DNA from: Paracoccus endophyticus
GTDB lineage: Bacteria; Pseudomonadota; Alphaproteobacteria; Rhodobacterales; Rhodobacteraceae
Reading direction: 5' to 3'
Length of the DNA stretch: 64,000 nucleotides
Assembly: GCF_003286075.1 (NCBI RefSeq)
Contig: NZ_QLUV01000004.1
Span: forward strand, 124,001-188,000
The notes beneath the pieces are model-generated. The model was not told the origin of the DNA, made no database searches, and saw only the letters and a program-made list of their open reading frames with translations. Every line of letters starts with the position of its first letter. The stretch's first letter is position 1. Of the stretch, positions 28,377-40,211 are shown piece by piece. The position numbers were made by a program, and so were the translations under genes.

Positions 28377-28800
28377 GGCCTGCGACCGCATCGCCCCGGT
28401 CCGTCCGCTGTCCCCGGTGCGCCCGTCCCGCACCGCGCGGATCGCGCGCGGGCTGAGCGCGCAGGCCTCGGGGCACCAGGCGGAACGGCGGGTGGCCGAG
28501 GTCTATCGCGCCCGCGGCTGCGAGATCCTGGCGCAGTGCTGGCGGGGCCGCGCCGGAGAGATCGACCTGATCCTGCGGGACGGGCCTGCGCTGGTCTTCG
28601 TCGAGGTGAAGAAAAGCGCGACCCATGCCCTCGCCGCCGAACGCCTGTCGCGGCGCCAGATGGACCGCATCTGCCTTGCCGCGCAGGAATACTGCGCCGG
28701 CCTGCCCGAGGGGTCCCTGACCGAGCAGCGCTTCGACGCGGCGCTGGTGGACGCGGCGGGGGAAGTCGAGGTGATCGCCAATGCGTTCGGCCTGAACTGA
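28366..28800 (+). CDS. yraN: YraN/UPF0102 family endonuclease-fold protein
   Basis: A 144-aa protein with the Holliday-junction-resolvase-like (PD-(D/E)XK) core of UPF0102: [20 protein letters not shown], then the [24 protein letters not shown] segment holding the E-x-D and E-V-K motif. The usual AAVAYLE-type helix is followed by a conserved FDAALVD. It starts inside the end of rsmI (11-nt overlap), so it is co-translated. Biochemical function is not established; a nucleic acid role is presumed. Confidence 0.9.
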   Translation: MRHEACDRIAPVRPLSPVRPSRTARIARGLSAQASGHQAERRVAEVYRARGCEILAQCWRGRAGEIDLILRDGPALVFVEVKKSATHALAAERLSRRQMDRICLAAQEYCAGLPEGSLTEQRFDAALVDAAGEVEVIANAFGLN

Positions 28801-28864
28801 CGCGGTTGCATCGGGGCAGGGTGCTTGCGACAAGACCCGCAACCGACCAGCCGGAGCGAGACCC

Positions 28865-29812
28865 ATGGGCCTGACCGTTGCCTTGCAGATGGACCCGATC
28901 GAACAGGTGTCCATCACTGCCGATTCGACCTTTCGGATCGGGATCGAGGCGCAGGAGCGGGGGCATTCCCTGTTCCAGTACACCCCCGACCGGCTGGTCT
29001 TCGACCAGGGCCGGGTCATGGCGACCGGGCGGGACGTCACCCTGCGGCGCGAGGCCGGACGCCACGTCGATTTCGGTCCGTGGCGGCGCGCCGACCTGGC
29101 GCTGTTCGACGTGGTCTGGCTGCGCCAGGACCCGCCCTTCGACATGGCCTATGTGACCTCGACCCATCTGCTGGACCGCATCCACCCGCGCACGCTGGTC
29201 GTCAACGATCCGTTCTGGGTGCGCAACTCGCCTGAAAAGCTGATGGTGCTGGACTTCCCCGAACTGACGCCGCCCACGATGATCGCCCGGGACGCCGAGG
29301 CGATTCGCGAGTTCCGCGCCCGCCACGACGAGATCATCCTCAAGCCGCTTTACGGCAACGGCGGCGCGGGCGTGTTCCATCTGCCGCAGGCGGACGCAAA
29401 CCTGTCGGCGCTGCTGGAGCTGTTCGGCGGCATCAACCGCGAGCCGGTGATCGCGCAGAAATACCTGCCCGCGGTGGTCAAGGGCGACAAGCGCATCATC
29501 CTTGTGGACGGCGAGCCGGTCGGCGCCATCAACCGCGTTCCCGCGCAGGGCGAGGCGCGGTCGAACATGCATGTGGGCGGGCGTCCCGAAAAGGTGGGGC
29601 TGACCGACCGCGAGCGCGAGATCTGCGCCGTCATCGGGCCCGTCCTGCGCGACAAGGGCCAGATCTTCGTGGGCATCGACGTGATCGACGGATGGCTGAC
29701 CGAGATCAACGTGACCTCACCCACCGGCCTGCAGGAGCTGGAGCGGTTCGACGGGATCAACGCGGCCGCGCTGATCTGGCAGGCGATCGAACGGCGGCGC
29801 GCGGCAGCCTGA
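28865..29812 (+). CDS. gshB: Glutathione synthetase
   Basis: ATP-grasp ligase (315 aa, standard) joining gamma-glutamylcysteine and glycine. Opening motif [19 protein letters not shown] is the bacterial GshB N-terminus. ATP-grasp segments are [46 protein letters not shown] and the metal-binding end [21 protein letters not shown]. It lies 64 nt after yraN on the same strand with SD GGAGCGAG. gshA is not in the window. Confidence 0.96.
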   Translation: MGLTVALQMDPIEQVSITADSTFRIGIEAQERGHSLFQYTPDRLVFDQGRVMATGRDVTLRREAGRHVDFGPWRRADLALFDVVWLRQDPPFDMAYVTSTHLLDRIHPRTLVVNDPFWVRNSPEKLMVLDFPELTPPTMIARDAEAIREFRARHDEIILKPLYGNGGAGVFHLPQADANLSALLELFGGINREPVIAQKYLPAVVKGDKRIILVDGEPVGAINRVPAQGEARSNMHVGGRPEKVGLTDREREICAVIGPVLRDKGQIFVGIDVIDGWLTEINVTSPTGLQELERFDGINAAALIWQAIERRRAAA

Positions 29813-29906
29813 GCGCGGGCTGCCGGGCGCGGTGGCGCCTGGCCGACCGCCGGGTGCGCCGCGCGCCCGGGCGGGCCGGTCCGGGGCGCAGCCGTCCCTG
29901 GCGCCG

Positions 29907-29922
29907 TTAACCTTTTCTGAAC
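29907..29922 (+). promoter_or_regulatory. Direct-repeat box before comM (LexA- or CtrA-like)
   Basis: TTAACCTTTTCTGAAC contains TAAC-N7-GAAC, one mismatch from the GAAC-N7-GAAC LexA box, and equally TTAA-N7-TGAAC, one mismatch from the TTAA-N7-TTAAC CtrA box. The two half-sites TTAACCTTT and TGAACCTTT repeat with an 11-bp period, one helical turn. It is 48 bp before the comM start. Which factor binds cannot be decided from sequence. Confidence 0.45.
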
Positions 29923-29969
29923 CTTTCCCGGGGCAATCTGCCCCGGTCGGTGCACGAAAGGAATCGCGG

Positions 29970-31484
29970 ATGGTTGCCATCGCCTATTCGGTGGCCTTCG
30001 AGGGCATCGAGGCGCGCCTGGTCGAGGTACAGGCCGCGGTGTCGCCGGGACTGCCGTCGTTCACCATCGTGGGGCTGCCGGACAAGGCCGTCAGCGAGGC
30101 GCGCGAGCGGGTGCGCGCGGCGTTCGGGGCGCTGTCGGTGGCGATGCCGTCGCGCCGGGTGACGGTCAACCTGTCGCCCGCGGACCTGCCCAAGGAAGGG
30201 TCGCACTTCGACCTGCCGATCGCGCTGGCCATCCTGGCCGCGCTGGAGGTCGTGCCGGCCGACGAGCTGGCGCAGGTCGTCTCGCTGGGCGAGCTGGCCC
30301 TGGACGGGCGGCTGGTCGCGGTTGCGGGCGCGCTTCCCTCGGCGGTGGCGGCGGCCGAGGATCAGCGCACCCTGATCTGCCCGCGCGAGTGCGGGCCCGA
30401 GGCCGCGTGGGTCGGCGCCGTTCCCGTGATCGCACCGACCAGCCTGCGCGAGGTGGTCGATCACCTGACCGGGCGGTCCCCGCTTGGTCCCGCACGCGCA
30501 GGCCAGCTGGCGCGGCCGCGGCCCGCCGCCGACATGGCCGACGTCAAGGGGCAGGAGCGCGCCAAGCGCGCGCTGGAAATCGCCGCCGCGGGCCGCCACC
30601 ACCTGCTGATGGTCGGCCCGCCCGGCGCGGGCAAGTCGATGCTGGCCGCGCGCCTGCCCGGATTGATGCCCGAGCTGACGCCGGCCGAGGCGCTGGAGAC
30701 CTCGATGATCCAGTCGCTGGCGGGGCTGCTGGGGGACGGCGGCATCTCGCGGGCGGCGCCGTTCCGCGACCCCCATCACACCGCCAGCATGGCCGCCATC
30801 GTGGGCGGCGGGCGCGGCGCGCGGCCAGGCGAGATCAGCCTGGCGCACAATGGCGTGCTGTTCCTGGACGAGCTGCCCGAGTTCTCGCGCCCGGTGCTGG
30901 AAACCCTGCGCCAGCCTATCGAGACGGGCGAGGTGGTCGTGGCGCGGGCCAACGCCCATATCCGCTATCCCTGCCGGTTCCTGCTGATCGCCGCGGCCAA
31001 TCCCTGCCGCTGCGGGTATCTGGCCGATCCGGCACGGGCCTGCGCCAAGGCGCCGCTGTGCGGCAGCGACTATCTGGGGCGGCTGTCGGGACCGCTGATG
31101 GATCGGTTCGATCTGCGGATCGAGGTGCCGGCGGTGGGGCTGGACGCGCTGGACATGCCCCCGGCGGGCGAGCCGTCGGAGGCCTTTGCCGCCCGCATCG
31201 CCGCCGCGCGCGCCGTGCAGGCGCGGCGGTTCGAGGCCCATCGGGGCCTGCGGACCAACGCCGACGCGGGCGGCGCCCTGCTGGACGAGATTGCCGCGCC
31301 GGACGACGAGGGTCGCGGCCTGATCCGGCGCGCGGCCGAGCGACTGGGCCTGACGGCGCGCGGCTATCACCGCATCCTGCGCACCGCCCGCACCATCGCC
31401 GACCTTGCCGGAGAGGCGCGGGTCCGCGCACCCCATCTGGCCGAAGCGATCGGGTACCGCCTGCCCTTTCTGGCGGGCGGTTGA
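29970..31484 (+). CDS. comM: ComM/YifB Mg-chelatase-like AAA+ helicase
   Basis: A 504-aa protein of the YifB/ComM family. N-terminal Lon-like domain (VEVQAAVSPGLPSFTIVGLPDKAVSEARERV and NLSPADLPKEGSHFDLPIAL); AAA+ core with Walker A VGPPGAGKS (near residue 215), Walker B GVLFLDELPEFS, and Cys motif NPCRCGYL with CAKAPLCGS; C-terminal Mg-chelatase domain with RGYHRILRTARTIADL. ComM is a branch-migration helicase for integrating taken-up DNA. In Rhodobacter its homologue is needed for gene transfer agent uptake. SD GAAAGGA precedes the ATG. It is preceded by an ambiguous LexA/CtrA-like box. Confidence 0.95.
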   Translation: MVAIAYSVAFEGIEARLVEVQAAVSPGLPSFTIVGLPDKAVSEARERVRAAFGALSVAMPSRRVTVNLSPADLPKEGSHFDLPIALAILAALEVVPADELAQVVSLGELALDGRLVAVAGALPSAVAAAEDQRTLICPRECGPEAAWVGAVPVIAPTSLREVVDHLTGRSPLGPARAGQLARPRPAADMADVKGQERAKRALEIAAAGRHHLLMVGPPGAGKSMLAARLPGLMPELTPAEALETSMIQSLAGLLGDGGISRAAPFRDPHHTASMAAIVGGGRGARPGEISLAHNGVLFLDELPEFSRPVLETLRQPIETGEVVVARANAHIRYPCRFLLIAAANPCRCGYLADPARACAKAPLCGSDYLGRLSGPLMDRFDLRIEVPAVGLDALDMPPAGEPSEAFAARIAAARAVQARRFEAHRGLRTNADAGGALLDEIAAPDDEGRGLIRRAAERLGLTARGYHRILRTARTIADLAGEARVRAPHLAEAIGYRLPFLAGG

Positions 31485-31613
31485 GGGCACAGGGCAGGAC
31501 CGGCCCTCCAATCCCGGTCCGCCGCGCCGCATGACCCGCCGCTCTGTCCTCGGCTCGCCGCGGGCTGCCGACAGGCGGGCTGCCCGCGCCACCGCCCGCC
31601 GGCCCCGCCCGGG

Positions 31614-31639
31614 TTGACCGCGCAGAACCGCCGCGTTCT
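31614..31639 (+). promoter_or_regulatory. Candidate promoter element and palindrome upstream of coaBC/suf
   Basis: TTGACC at 31614-31619 is a good -35 match, and AGAAC-N6-GTTCT at 31624-31639 is a perfect five-base-arm palindrome just downstream, about 55 bp before the coaBC start. A convincing -10 at 16-18 bp spacing is not visible, so the promoter itself is uncertain. The palindrome is placed where a repressor of the coaBC-suf unit would bind. Confidence 0.3.
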
Positions 31640-31693
31640 TGCCCCGCCTGCCGCTTGCCCCTAGGACTGGCGATCAGCGCAGGAGGGGGTGAC

Positions 31694-33055
31694 ATGCAGG
31701 GAAAGCGTGTTCTGCTGATCGTCGGCGGCGGTGTCGCCGCCTACAAGACGCCCGAGCTGGTGCGCCTGATCCAGCGCGCGGGGGCCGAGGTGACGTGTGT
31801 GCTGACCGCCGGTGGCGGGCAGTTCGTCACGCCGCTGACGCTGGCGGCGCTGTCGGGGCGGCCCTGCCACCAGGCGCTGTTCGACCTGACGCGCGAGACC
31901 GAGATGGGGCACATCCAGCTGTCCCGTTCGGCCGATCTGGTCGTGGTCGCGCCCGCGACGGCCGACCTGATGGCCAAGATGGCGGCGGGCCTGGCGGACG
32001 ATCTGGCCTCGACCCTGCTGATGGCGACCGACAAGCGCGTGCTGATCGCGCCTGCGATGAACGTGCGGATGTGGGACCACCCCGCCACCCGCCGCAACCG
32101 CGAGACGCTGAGGGATGACGGCATCCTGTTCGTCGGCCCCGACGTGGGCGAGATGGCCTGCGGGGAATACGGCGAGGGCCGCATGGCCGAGCCCGAGGCG
32201 ATCCTGGACGCGATCCGCACCGCCCTGGGCCCGGCCCTGCTGACCGAGGCGCCGCTGCGCCTGCCGCCCGAGGCGGTGGTCGTGCCGCCCCGGACCCCCG
32301 CCGGCGCCGTCCTTGTCACGCCGCCGCCCGGCCCCCTGCACGGCCGGCACGTCATCGTGACCTCGGGGCCGACGCACGAGCCGATCGACCCGGTGCGCTA
32401 TATCGCCAACCGCTCGTCGGGGGCGCAGGGGGCCGCGATCGCGGCGGCGCTGCGCGACCTGGGCGCGCGGGTCAGCTTCGTCACCGGCCCCGCGGCAGTG
32501 CCGGCGCCCGAGGGGGTCGAGGTGCGGCCGGTGCAGACCGCGGCCGAGATGCAGGCCGCGGTCGAGGCCGCCCTGCCCGCCGATGCTGCCGTGATGGCTG
32601 CGGCCGTGGCCGACTGGCGCGTGGTCAACGCCACCGACCGCAAGATGAAAAAGGACGGCAGCGGCCGTCCCCCGGCGCTCGAGATGGCCGAGAACCCCGA
32701 CATCCTGGCCTGGATCAGCCGCGACGCGCGTCGTCCCGCCCTGGTGGTCGGCTTCGCCGCCGAGACCGACGACGTGGTGGCGCATGCGACCGCCAAGCGC
32801 GCGCGCAAGGGGTGCGACTGGATCGTCGCCAATGACGTGCGGCCCGTGACCGGCATCATGGGCGGGACGGACAACGCCGTGGTGCTGATCACCGACGCGG
32901 CCGCCGAGCATTGGCCGCGGATGCCCAAGGACGAGGTGGCGCGGCGACTGGCCGCGCGGATCGCCGCAGCCCTGGCCGAGCAGGGTGGCGCGCCCGCCGA
33001 TGCCGCCGACGCCCCGGACCGGGGGGCTGCCGATCCGCAGGACCGCGCCGGATGA
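31694..33055 (+). CDS. coaBC: Bifunctional phosphopantothenoylcysteine decarboxylase / phosphopantothenate--cysteine ligase
   Basis: A 453-aa CoA biosynthesis enzyme. The N-terminal CoaC flavoprotein half begins RVLLIVGGGVAAYKTPELVRLI, with APAMNVRMWDHPAT and the MACGEYGEGRMAEP active-site loop holding the catalytic Cys. The CoaB half begins HVIVTSGPTHEPIDPVRYIANRSSGAQG, with ADWRVVN and DWIVANDV. SD AGGAGGGGG precedes the ATG. The end overlaps the cysteine desulfurase start (ATGA), physically linking CoA and Fe-S genes. The Ala-rich C-terminal tail after residue 430 is not conserved. Confidence 0.95.
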   Translation: MQGKRVLLIVGGGVAAYKTPELVRLIQRAGAEVTCVLTAGGGQFVTPLTLAALSGRPCHQALFDLTRETEMGHIQLSRSADLVVVAPATADLMAKMAAGLADDLASTLLMATDKRVLIAPAMNVRMWDHPATRRNRETLRDDGILFVGPDVGEMACGEYGEGRMAEPEAILDAIRTALGPALLTEAPLRLPPEAVVVPPRTPAGAVLVTPPPGPLHGRHVIVTSGPTHEPIDPVRYIANRSSGAQGAAIAAALRDLGARVSFVTGPAAVPAPEGVEVRPVQTAAEMQAAVEAALPADAAVMAAAVADWRVVNATDRKMKKDGSGRPPALEMAENPDILAWISRDARRPALVVGFAAETDDVVAHATAKRARKGCDWIVANDVRPVTGIMGGTDNAVVLITDAAAEHWPRMPKDEVARRLAARIAAALAEQGGAPADAADAPDRGAADPQDRAG

Positions 33056-34098
33056 GCCGCGTCTATCTGGACTGGAACGCCACGGCCCCCCTGCGGCCCG
33101 AGGCGCGCGCCGCCATGGCCGCGGCGATGGATGTGGTGGGAAACCCGTCCAGCGTCCATGCCGAGGGACGCGCGGCGAAGATGCTGCTGGAACGGTCGCG
33201 CGAGACGCTGGCCGAGGCGCTGGGGGCGGCGCAGGCCGACCTTGTGTTCACCTCGGGCGCGACCGAGGCCGCCGCGCTGGCGCTGGAGGGGCAGGGACTG
33301 GCCTGCGCGGGCATCGAGCATGACGCCGTGCGCGCCTGGTGCGACGAGACGCTGGCCACCGCGGCCCACGGACAGGTCGCCGTGCCCGATCCCTCGCGTG
33401 CGACGCTGCAACTGGCCAACAGCGAAACCGGGGTGATCCAGTCGCTGCCGCAGGGCCTTGCGGTCAGCGATCTGACGCAGGCGTTCGGCAAGATCCCCCT
33501 AGCCTTCGACTGGCTGGGGATCGGGGCGGGGTTCGTCAGCGCCCACAAGCTGGGCGGACCCCGCGGCACGGGCGCGCTGATCCTGCGCGCCGGAACCGAC
33601 CGCGCCGCCCGCATCCGCGGCGGCGGGCAGGAAAGCGGCCGGCGCGCCGGCACCGAAAACCTGATCGGCATCGCCGGTTTTGCGGCCGCCGCCGCGGCGG
33701 CGCAGCGCGATCTGGCCGACGGAATGGCCGAGAAACTTGCGGCATTGCGAAATCGCCTGCGAATGAGACTGGAAGATGCTGAGGGAAACACTATGTTTCC
33801 GGGGCGCGATGGTGACTGCCTGCCCAACACCCTGTCGATCCTGACGCCCGGTTGGCGCGGAGAGACGCAGGTGATGCAGATGGATCTGGCGGGCTTTGCG
33901 GTGTCCGCCGGGTCGGCCTGCTCCTCTGGCAAGGTGCGGACCAGCGGGGTGCTGCGCGCGATGGGGGTGGCGGACGACGATGCGGGCTGTGCCCTGCGGG
34001 TGTCGTTCGGAGGTACGACCTCCGCCGAGGATTTGGACCGCTTTGCCGACGCGTGGCGCACCGCCCGCGACCGCTGGCAGAGCAAGCGAGGAAGGTGA
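33052..34098 (+). CDS. Cysteine desulfurase, NifS/IscS-like (short form)
   Basis: Class V aminotransferase supplying sulfur for Fe-S assembly (348 aa, shorter than the about 400-aa IscS). VYLDWNATAPLRPEA is the N-terminal signature; IEHDAV has the acid-base His; the PLP Lys is K166 in SAHKLGGPRG; DLTQAFGK corresponds to the DATQSVGK pocket; and the persulfide Cys is C290 in SAGSACSSG. It starts in an ATGA overlap with coaBC and is 3 nt from sufB. An IscR regulator, commonly next to this gene in relatives, is absent here. The second desulfurase sufS ends the same cluster. Confidence 0.92.
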   Translation: MSRVYLDWNATAPLRPEARAAMAAAMDVVGNPSSVHAEGRAAKMLLERSRETLAEALGAAQADLVFTSGATEAAALALEGQGLACAGIEHDAVRAWCDETLATAAHGQVAVPDPSRATLQLANSETGVIQSLPQGLAVSDLTQAFGKIPLAFDWLGIGAGFVSAHKLGGPRGTGALILRAGTDRAARIRGGGQESGRRAGTENLIGIAGFAAAAAAAQRDLADGMAEKLAALRNRLRMRLEDAEGNTMFPGRDGDCLPNTLSILTPGWRGETQVMQMDLAGFAVSAGSACSSGKVRTSGVLRAMGVADDDAGCALRVSFGGTTSAEDLDRFADAWRTARDRWQSKRGR

Positions 34099-34101
34099 GC
34101 G

Positions 34102-35628
34102 ATGGCCGCGTTGGACATGCCCGAACTTGAGGTGCGCGAAGGCGTCGACCGCGAGACGATCGAAACCGTCGCCAGCATGGGGTCCTACAAATACGGCTGG
34201 GACACCGAGATCGAGATGGACTATGCGCCCAAGGGCGTGTCCGAGGACATCGTGCGGCTGATTTCACAGCGCAACGAGGAGCCGGAGTGGATGACGGAAT
34301 GGCGGCTGGCCGCGTTCCGCCGCTGGCAGACGATGGCCGAGCCGCGCTGGGCGATGCTGAACTATCCCGAGATCGACTATCAGGACCAGTATTACTATGC
34401 GCGCCCGAAAAGCATGGCGGTCAAGCCCAAGTCGCTGGACGAGGTCGATCCCAAGCTGCTGGCGACCTACGAAAAGCTGGGCATCCCGCTGAGGGAGCAG
34501 GCGATCCTTGCCGGGATCGAGGGGGCGGTCGGCACCCCGGCCGAAGGGCGCCGCGTCGCCGTGGACGCGGTGTTCGACAGCGTCAGCGTGGGCACGACGT
34601 TCCAGGCCGAACTGGCCAGGGCGGGCGTGATCTTCTGCTCGATCAGCGAGGCGATCCGCAACCACCCGGAGCTGGTGCGCAAGTACCTCGGCTCGGTCGT
34701 TCCCCAAAGCGACAACTACTTCGCCACGCTGAACAGCGCGGTGTTCTCGGACGGCTCGTTCGTCTACATCCCGCCGGGCGTGCGCTGCCCGATGGAGCTG
34801 TCCACCTATTTCCGCATCAATGCGGAAAACACCGGCCAGTTCGAGCGCACGCTGATCATCGCCGACAAGGGGTCCTACGTCAGCTATCTGGAAGGCTGCA
34901 CCGCGCCCAAGCGCGACGTGGCCCAGTTGCACGCGGCGGTGGTCGAGATCGTCGTGCTGGAGGATGCCGAGGTCAAGTATTCCACCGTCCAGAACTGGTA
35001 TCCGGGCGACGAGCAGGGCCGGGGCGGCATCTACAACTTTGTCACCAAGCGCGCCGACTGCCGCGAGGCCCGCGCCAAGGTCATGTGGACGCAGGTCGAA
35101 ACCGGCTCCGCGATCACGTGGAAATACCCGTCCTGCATCCTGCGGGGCGATGAGTCGCAGGGCGAGTTCTATTCGATCGCGATCACGAACAACGCCCAGC
35201 AGGCGGACACCGGGACCAAGATGATCCATCTCGGCAAGAACACCCGGTCGCGCATCGTGTCCAAGGGCATCTCGGCAGGCCGCGCGCAGAACACCTATCG
35301 CGGGCTGGTGACGATGCACCCGCGCGCCACGAACAGCCGCAACTATACCCAGTGCGACAGCCTGCTGATCGGCGACAAGTGCGGGGCCCACACGGTGCCC
35401 TATATCGAGGTCAAGAACACCTCGTCGCGCGTGGAACACGAGGCGACCACGTCCAAGGTGGACGAGGACCAGCTGTTCTACTGCCGCGCCCGCGGCATGG
35501 ACGAGGAGGAGGCCGTGGCCTTGGTCGTCAACGGTTTCTGCCGCGATGTGCTGCAGGCCCTGCCGATGGAGTTCGCGATGGAGGCCCAGAGCCTGGTCGC
35601 GATCAGCCTGGAAGGCAGCGTCGGCTGA
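34102..35628 (+). CDS. sufB: Fe-S cluster assembly scaffold SufB
   Basis: A 508-aa SufB, the scaffold subunit of the SufBCD complex on which clusters form. Characteristic segments are [43 protein letters not shown] and [11 protein letters not shown] (conserved Cys), with the [24 protein letters not shown] end region holding the other conserved Cys and the beta-helix. Starts 3 nt after the desulfurase stop. The gap to sufC (about 156 nt) is the only sizeable one in the cluster and may hold an internal promoter; none is obvious. Confidence 0.97.
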   Translation: MAALDMPELEVREGVDRETIETVASMGSYKYGWDTEIEMDYAPKGVSEDIVRLISQRNEEPEWMTEWRLAAFRRWQTMAEPRWAMLNYPEIDYQDQYYYARPKSMAVKPKSLDEVDPKLLATYEKLGIPLREQAILAGIEGAVGTPAEGRRVAVDAVFDSVSVGTTFQAELARAGVIFCSISEAIRNHPELVRKYLGSVVPQSDNYFATLNSAVFSDGSFVYIPPGVRCPMELSTYFRINAENTGQFERTLIIADKGSYVSYLEGCTAPKRDVAQLHAAVVEIVVLEDAEVKYSTVQNWYPGDEQGRGGIYNFVTKRADCREARAKVMWTQVETGSAITWKYPSCILRGDESQGEFYSIAITNNAQQADTGTKMIHLGKNTRSRIVSKGISAGRAQNTYRGLVTMHPRATNSRNYTQCDSLLIGDKCGAHTVPYIEVKNTSSRVEHEATTSKVDEDQLFYCRARGMDEEEAVALVVNGFCRDVLQALPMEFAMEAQSLVAISLEGSVG

Positions 35629-35784
35629 CCCCGGCGCAACGAACCTGCGCGCGGCGCGTTGCCTGCGCGCGGGCCATGCCGATCCGGCCGGGCCTGGCCG
35701 CACCCCGATGCTGCCGCGCCCGGTGCCGGCACCTCTGACAAGACCGTCCCGCCGCGGGCCGGCGCTGACGAAAAAGGAACGATG

Positions 35785-36538
<754 letters not shown>

Positions 36539-36546
<8 letters not shown>

Positions 36547-37867
36547 CAGCGCCGTGCTCGACATCATGACGCCCTCGGTCGGGGGGCAGGGCGCCCCCGA
36601 TCCCCTGTCCATGCGGCTGGGCACGCTGCCCCAGGGCGGCGCCACCACGGCTGCGCGCGCCGACGCGCTGGCGCGGCTGCGCGCCATGGGCCTGCCGCGC
36701 CCGCGCGACGAATACTGGCGCTATACCGACCCCGCCCCCTTCACCGACGCGACGGTTGCGGCGCAGGCGGTTGACCCTGCCGCGGGCGACCCGCCGCTGT
36801 TTTCGGATGTGGACCGCCTGCGGATCGTGTTTCTGGACGGGCGCTTCGATGCCGCCGCGTCGGACGACCTGACGCTGTCGGGCATCAGCATCCTGCCGCT
36901 GTCGCAGGCGCAGGCCGAGGCCGGCCATTGGATCGCCGGGGCCTATGGCCGGCTGGAAGCCGCCGGGCAGTCGCCGGTACCGCGGCCCTTTGCGGCGCTG
37001 AACACGGCGGCGGCGACCGACGGCGTGGTGATCCATGTCACGGGCCGCGCCGCAAAGCCGGTGCAGATCCTGTACCGCCGCGCCGATGCGGCGGCCGACG
37101 TCGTGTGCCACCATGTCCTGCGGCTGGACCCGGGGGCCGAGCTGACCCTGCTGGAAAGCGGCCTGGTCGGCGCGCGCGGCAACCTGGTGATCGAGGCGGA
37201 CCTGGCCACCGGCGCGCGGCTGCACCACATCGCCGCCCTGCGCGCCGGCCATCCGCGCGTCAGCCTGACGCATCTGTTCGCCCGGCTGGGCGAGGGCGCG
37301 CTGCTGAAAAGCTTTTCGCTGTCGGTCGATGGCGCGCACATGCGGTCCGAGGCGGTGATCGACATGGCCGCAGACGATGCCGTGGCCCATGTCGCGGGTG
37401 CGATGCTGGGGGACGGGCGGCAGGTCCATCACGACGACACCGTGTTCATCACCCACGCAGGTCTGCGCGGCGAAAGCCGGCAGGTCTTCAAGAAGGTGCT
37501 GAAGAACGGCGCCACGGGCGTGTTCCAGGGCAAGATCCTGGTGCGTCCCGGCGCGCAGAAGACCGACGGCTACCAGATCAGCCAGGCGCTGCTGCTGGAC
37601 GAGGCGAGCCAGTTCCTCGCCAAGCCCGAGCTGGAGATCTATGCCGACGACGTGAAATGCAGCCACGGATCGACCACCGGGGCGATCGACGAGACGGCGC
37701 TGTTCTATCTGCGTTCGCGCGGGGTGCCGCGCGAACGCGCGGTGGTGCTGCTGGTGCTGTCGTTCCTGGCCGACGCCCTGGCCGAGATCGACGACGAAGG
37801 CCTGCGCGAGCGCATCGCGGAGCGTCTGGAAGACTGGCTGAACACGCGCCCGGCGGCGGTTGGCTAG
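36539..37867 (+). CDS. sufD: Fe-S cluster assembly protein SufD
   Basis: A 442-aa SufD partner of SufB. N-terminal LRAMGLPRPRDEYWRYTDPAPF is the family opening; the C-terminal beta-helix has VFQGKILVRPGAQKTDGYQISQALLLDEAS and DVKCSHGSTTGAIDE, including the conserved His of the cluster site. The ATG at 36539 overlaps sufC by 8 nt. It ends immediately before two small membrane genes placed between it and sufS. Confidence 0.94.
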
Positions 37868-37868
37868 G

Positions 37869-38366
37869 ATGGCGCTGGTCCCGCGCATCCTGTCAACCTG
37901 GCGCGCGCCAGGCGCGACCGTGGCAAGCCTGCGCGGCATGCCCGAGCCGTCGATGCTGGCGTTGCTGATCGGGACCATGGCCGTCTATTTCGTCGCGCAA
38001 TGGCCGGGGCTGGCGCGCGTGGCGCAGATCGACCCGTCGGTGCCGCTGAATGCGCGGCTGGCGGGTGCGCTGCTGGCCACCCTGTTCCTGATGCCGCTGC
38101 TGGTGCTGGCGGTGGCGGGGATCGTGCAGCTGGTCGCGCGGGTGCTGGGCCTGCGCTTGGGCGGGGCCGACTCGCGGCTGGCGCTGATCTGGGCGCTGGC
38201 GGCGACCGCGCCGGCCATGCTGCTGGCGGGGCTGGTGGGCGGGCTGATCGGCCCGGGGCCGGGGCTGACGCTGGTCCACGTCGTCAGCGGCCTGGCCTTT
38301 GTGCTGTTCTGGGGCACGGGACTGGCCGCGCTGGCGCGCAGGCCGGATCGGCGGCGCCTCTCATGA
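37869..38366 (+). CDS. YIP1-like membrane protein (first of pair in suf cluster)
   Basis: A 165-aa hydrophobic protein with about four membrane segments (about 30-50, 70-95, 108-128, 135-155). RAPGATVASLRGMPEPSMLA and the overall pattern resemble YIP1-domain proteins that recur in this position in Rhodobacteraceae suf clusters. The ATG at 37869 comes 1 base after the sufD stop; the following gene overlaps it by ATGA. No Fe-S-related residues are seen. A role in supporting assembly at the membrane is possible but unproven. Confidence 0.75.
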   Translation: MALVPRILSTWRAPGATVASLRGMPEPSMLALLIGTMAVYFVAQWPGLARVAQIDPSVPLNARLAGALLATLFLMPLLVLAVAGIVQLVARVLGLRLGGADSRLALIWALAATAPAMLLAGLVGGLIGPGPGLTLVHVVSGLAFVLFWGTGLAALARRPDRRRLS

Positions 38367-38940
38367 TCGGCCTGATGACCCTGACGCTGCGCGAGCCGCG
38401 GCGCGCCTTTGCGCGGCTGCGCGGGCTGGCGCTGCCCCTGTCGGCGCGCTGGGGCCTGGTGGTGATGGCCGCCGCCGCCTCGGCCGTGCTGTCGTTTCTG
38501 GGAACGCTGCTGATCCCCGTGCCGGCCGACGCCCCGGCGGACGTGCTGCATGTGCTGTCCGTCACGCCCTGGGCCATGGCCGCGACGCAGGTCGCCTCGG
38601 CGGCGCTGGCCGCGTATCTGCTGGCCGAGGTCGGGCGCGTCTTCCGCGGCACCGGCGGCTTTGCCGACGCGCTGCTGGCGGTCGGCTGGATCGAGACGAT
38701 GATGGTTGCGTTCCAGGCGCTGCAGCTGGCGACGATGCTGGTCCTGCCGCCTCTGGCCGGGCTGATCGGGATCGGGTCGCTGGTGCTGGCGACCGTGCTG
38801 GTGGTCCTGTTCACGATGGAGCTGCACGGCTTTCGAAACCCGCTGCTGGTCGTTCTGGGCATCATGGGCACGGTGATGGTCACCGGCTTCATGTTGTCCA
38901 TCCTGGCGGCGACGCTGGGACTGCTGCCCGAGGTGCCGGT

Positions 38941-38944
<4 letters not shown>
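38363..38944 (+). CDS. YIP1-like membrane protein (second of pair in suf cluster)
   Basis: A 193-aa membrane protein with about five hydrophobic segments (30-50, 68-90, 110-130, 135-155, 165-188). Its N-terminus MTLTLREPRRAFARLRGLALP shares the YIP1-type amphipathic opening found in the preceding gene. It overlaps both neighbours by four bases (ATGA), locking it into the sufD-sufS translation chain. Family-level function is unknown. Confidence 0.75.
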
Positions 38945-40152
<1,208 letters not shown>

Positions 40153-40157
40153 CCTGT

Positions 40158-40196
40158 CCGCAGCCGCCCCGCACGTGACGTGCCGGGCGGCTGCGG
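40158..40196. terminator. Strong bidirectional hairpin between sufS and the FMN reductase gene
   Basis: CCGCAGCCGCCC (40158-40169) pairs perfectly with GGGCGGCTGCGG (40185-40196), and the inner GCACG/CGTGC makes a second stem above a single C-C mismatch. Convergent genes end on both sides (40152 and 40212). No T-run follows either way. Confidence 0.6.
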
Positions 40197-40211
40197 GGTC
40201 GGCCTGATGCG

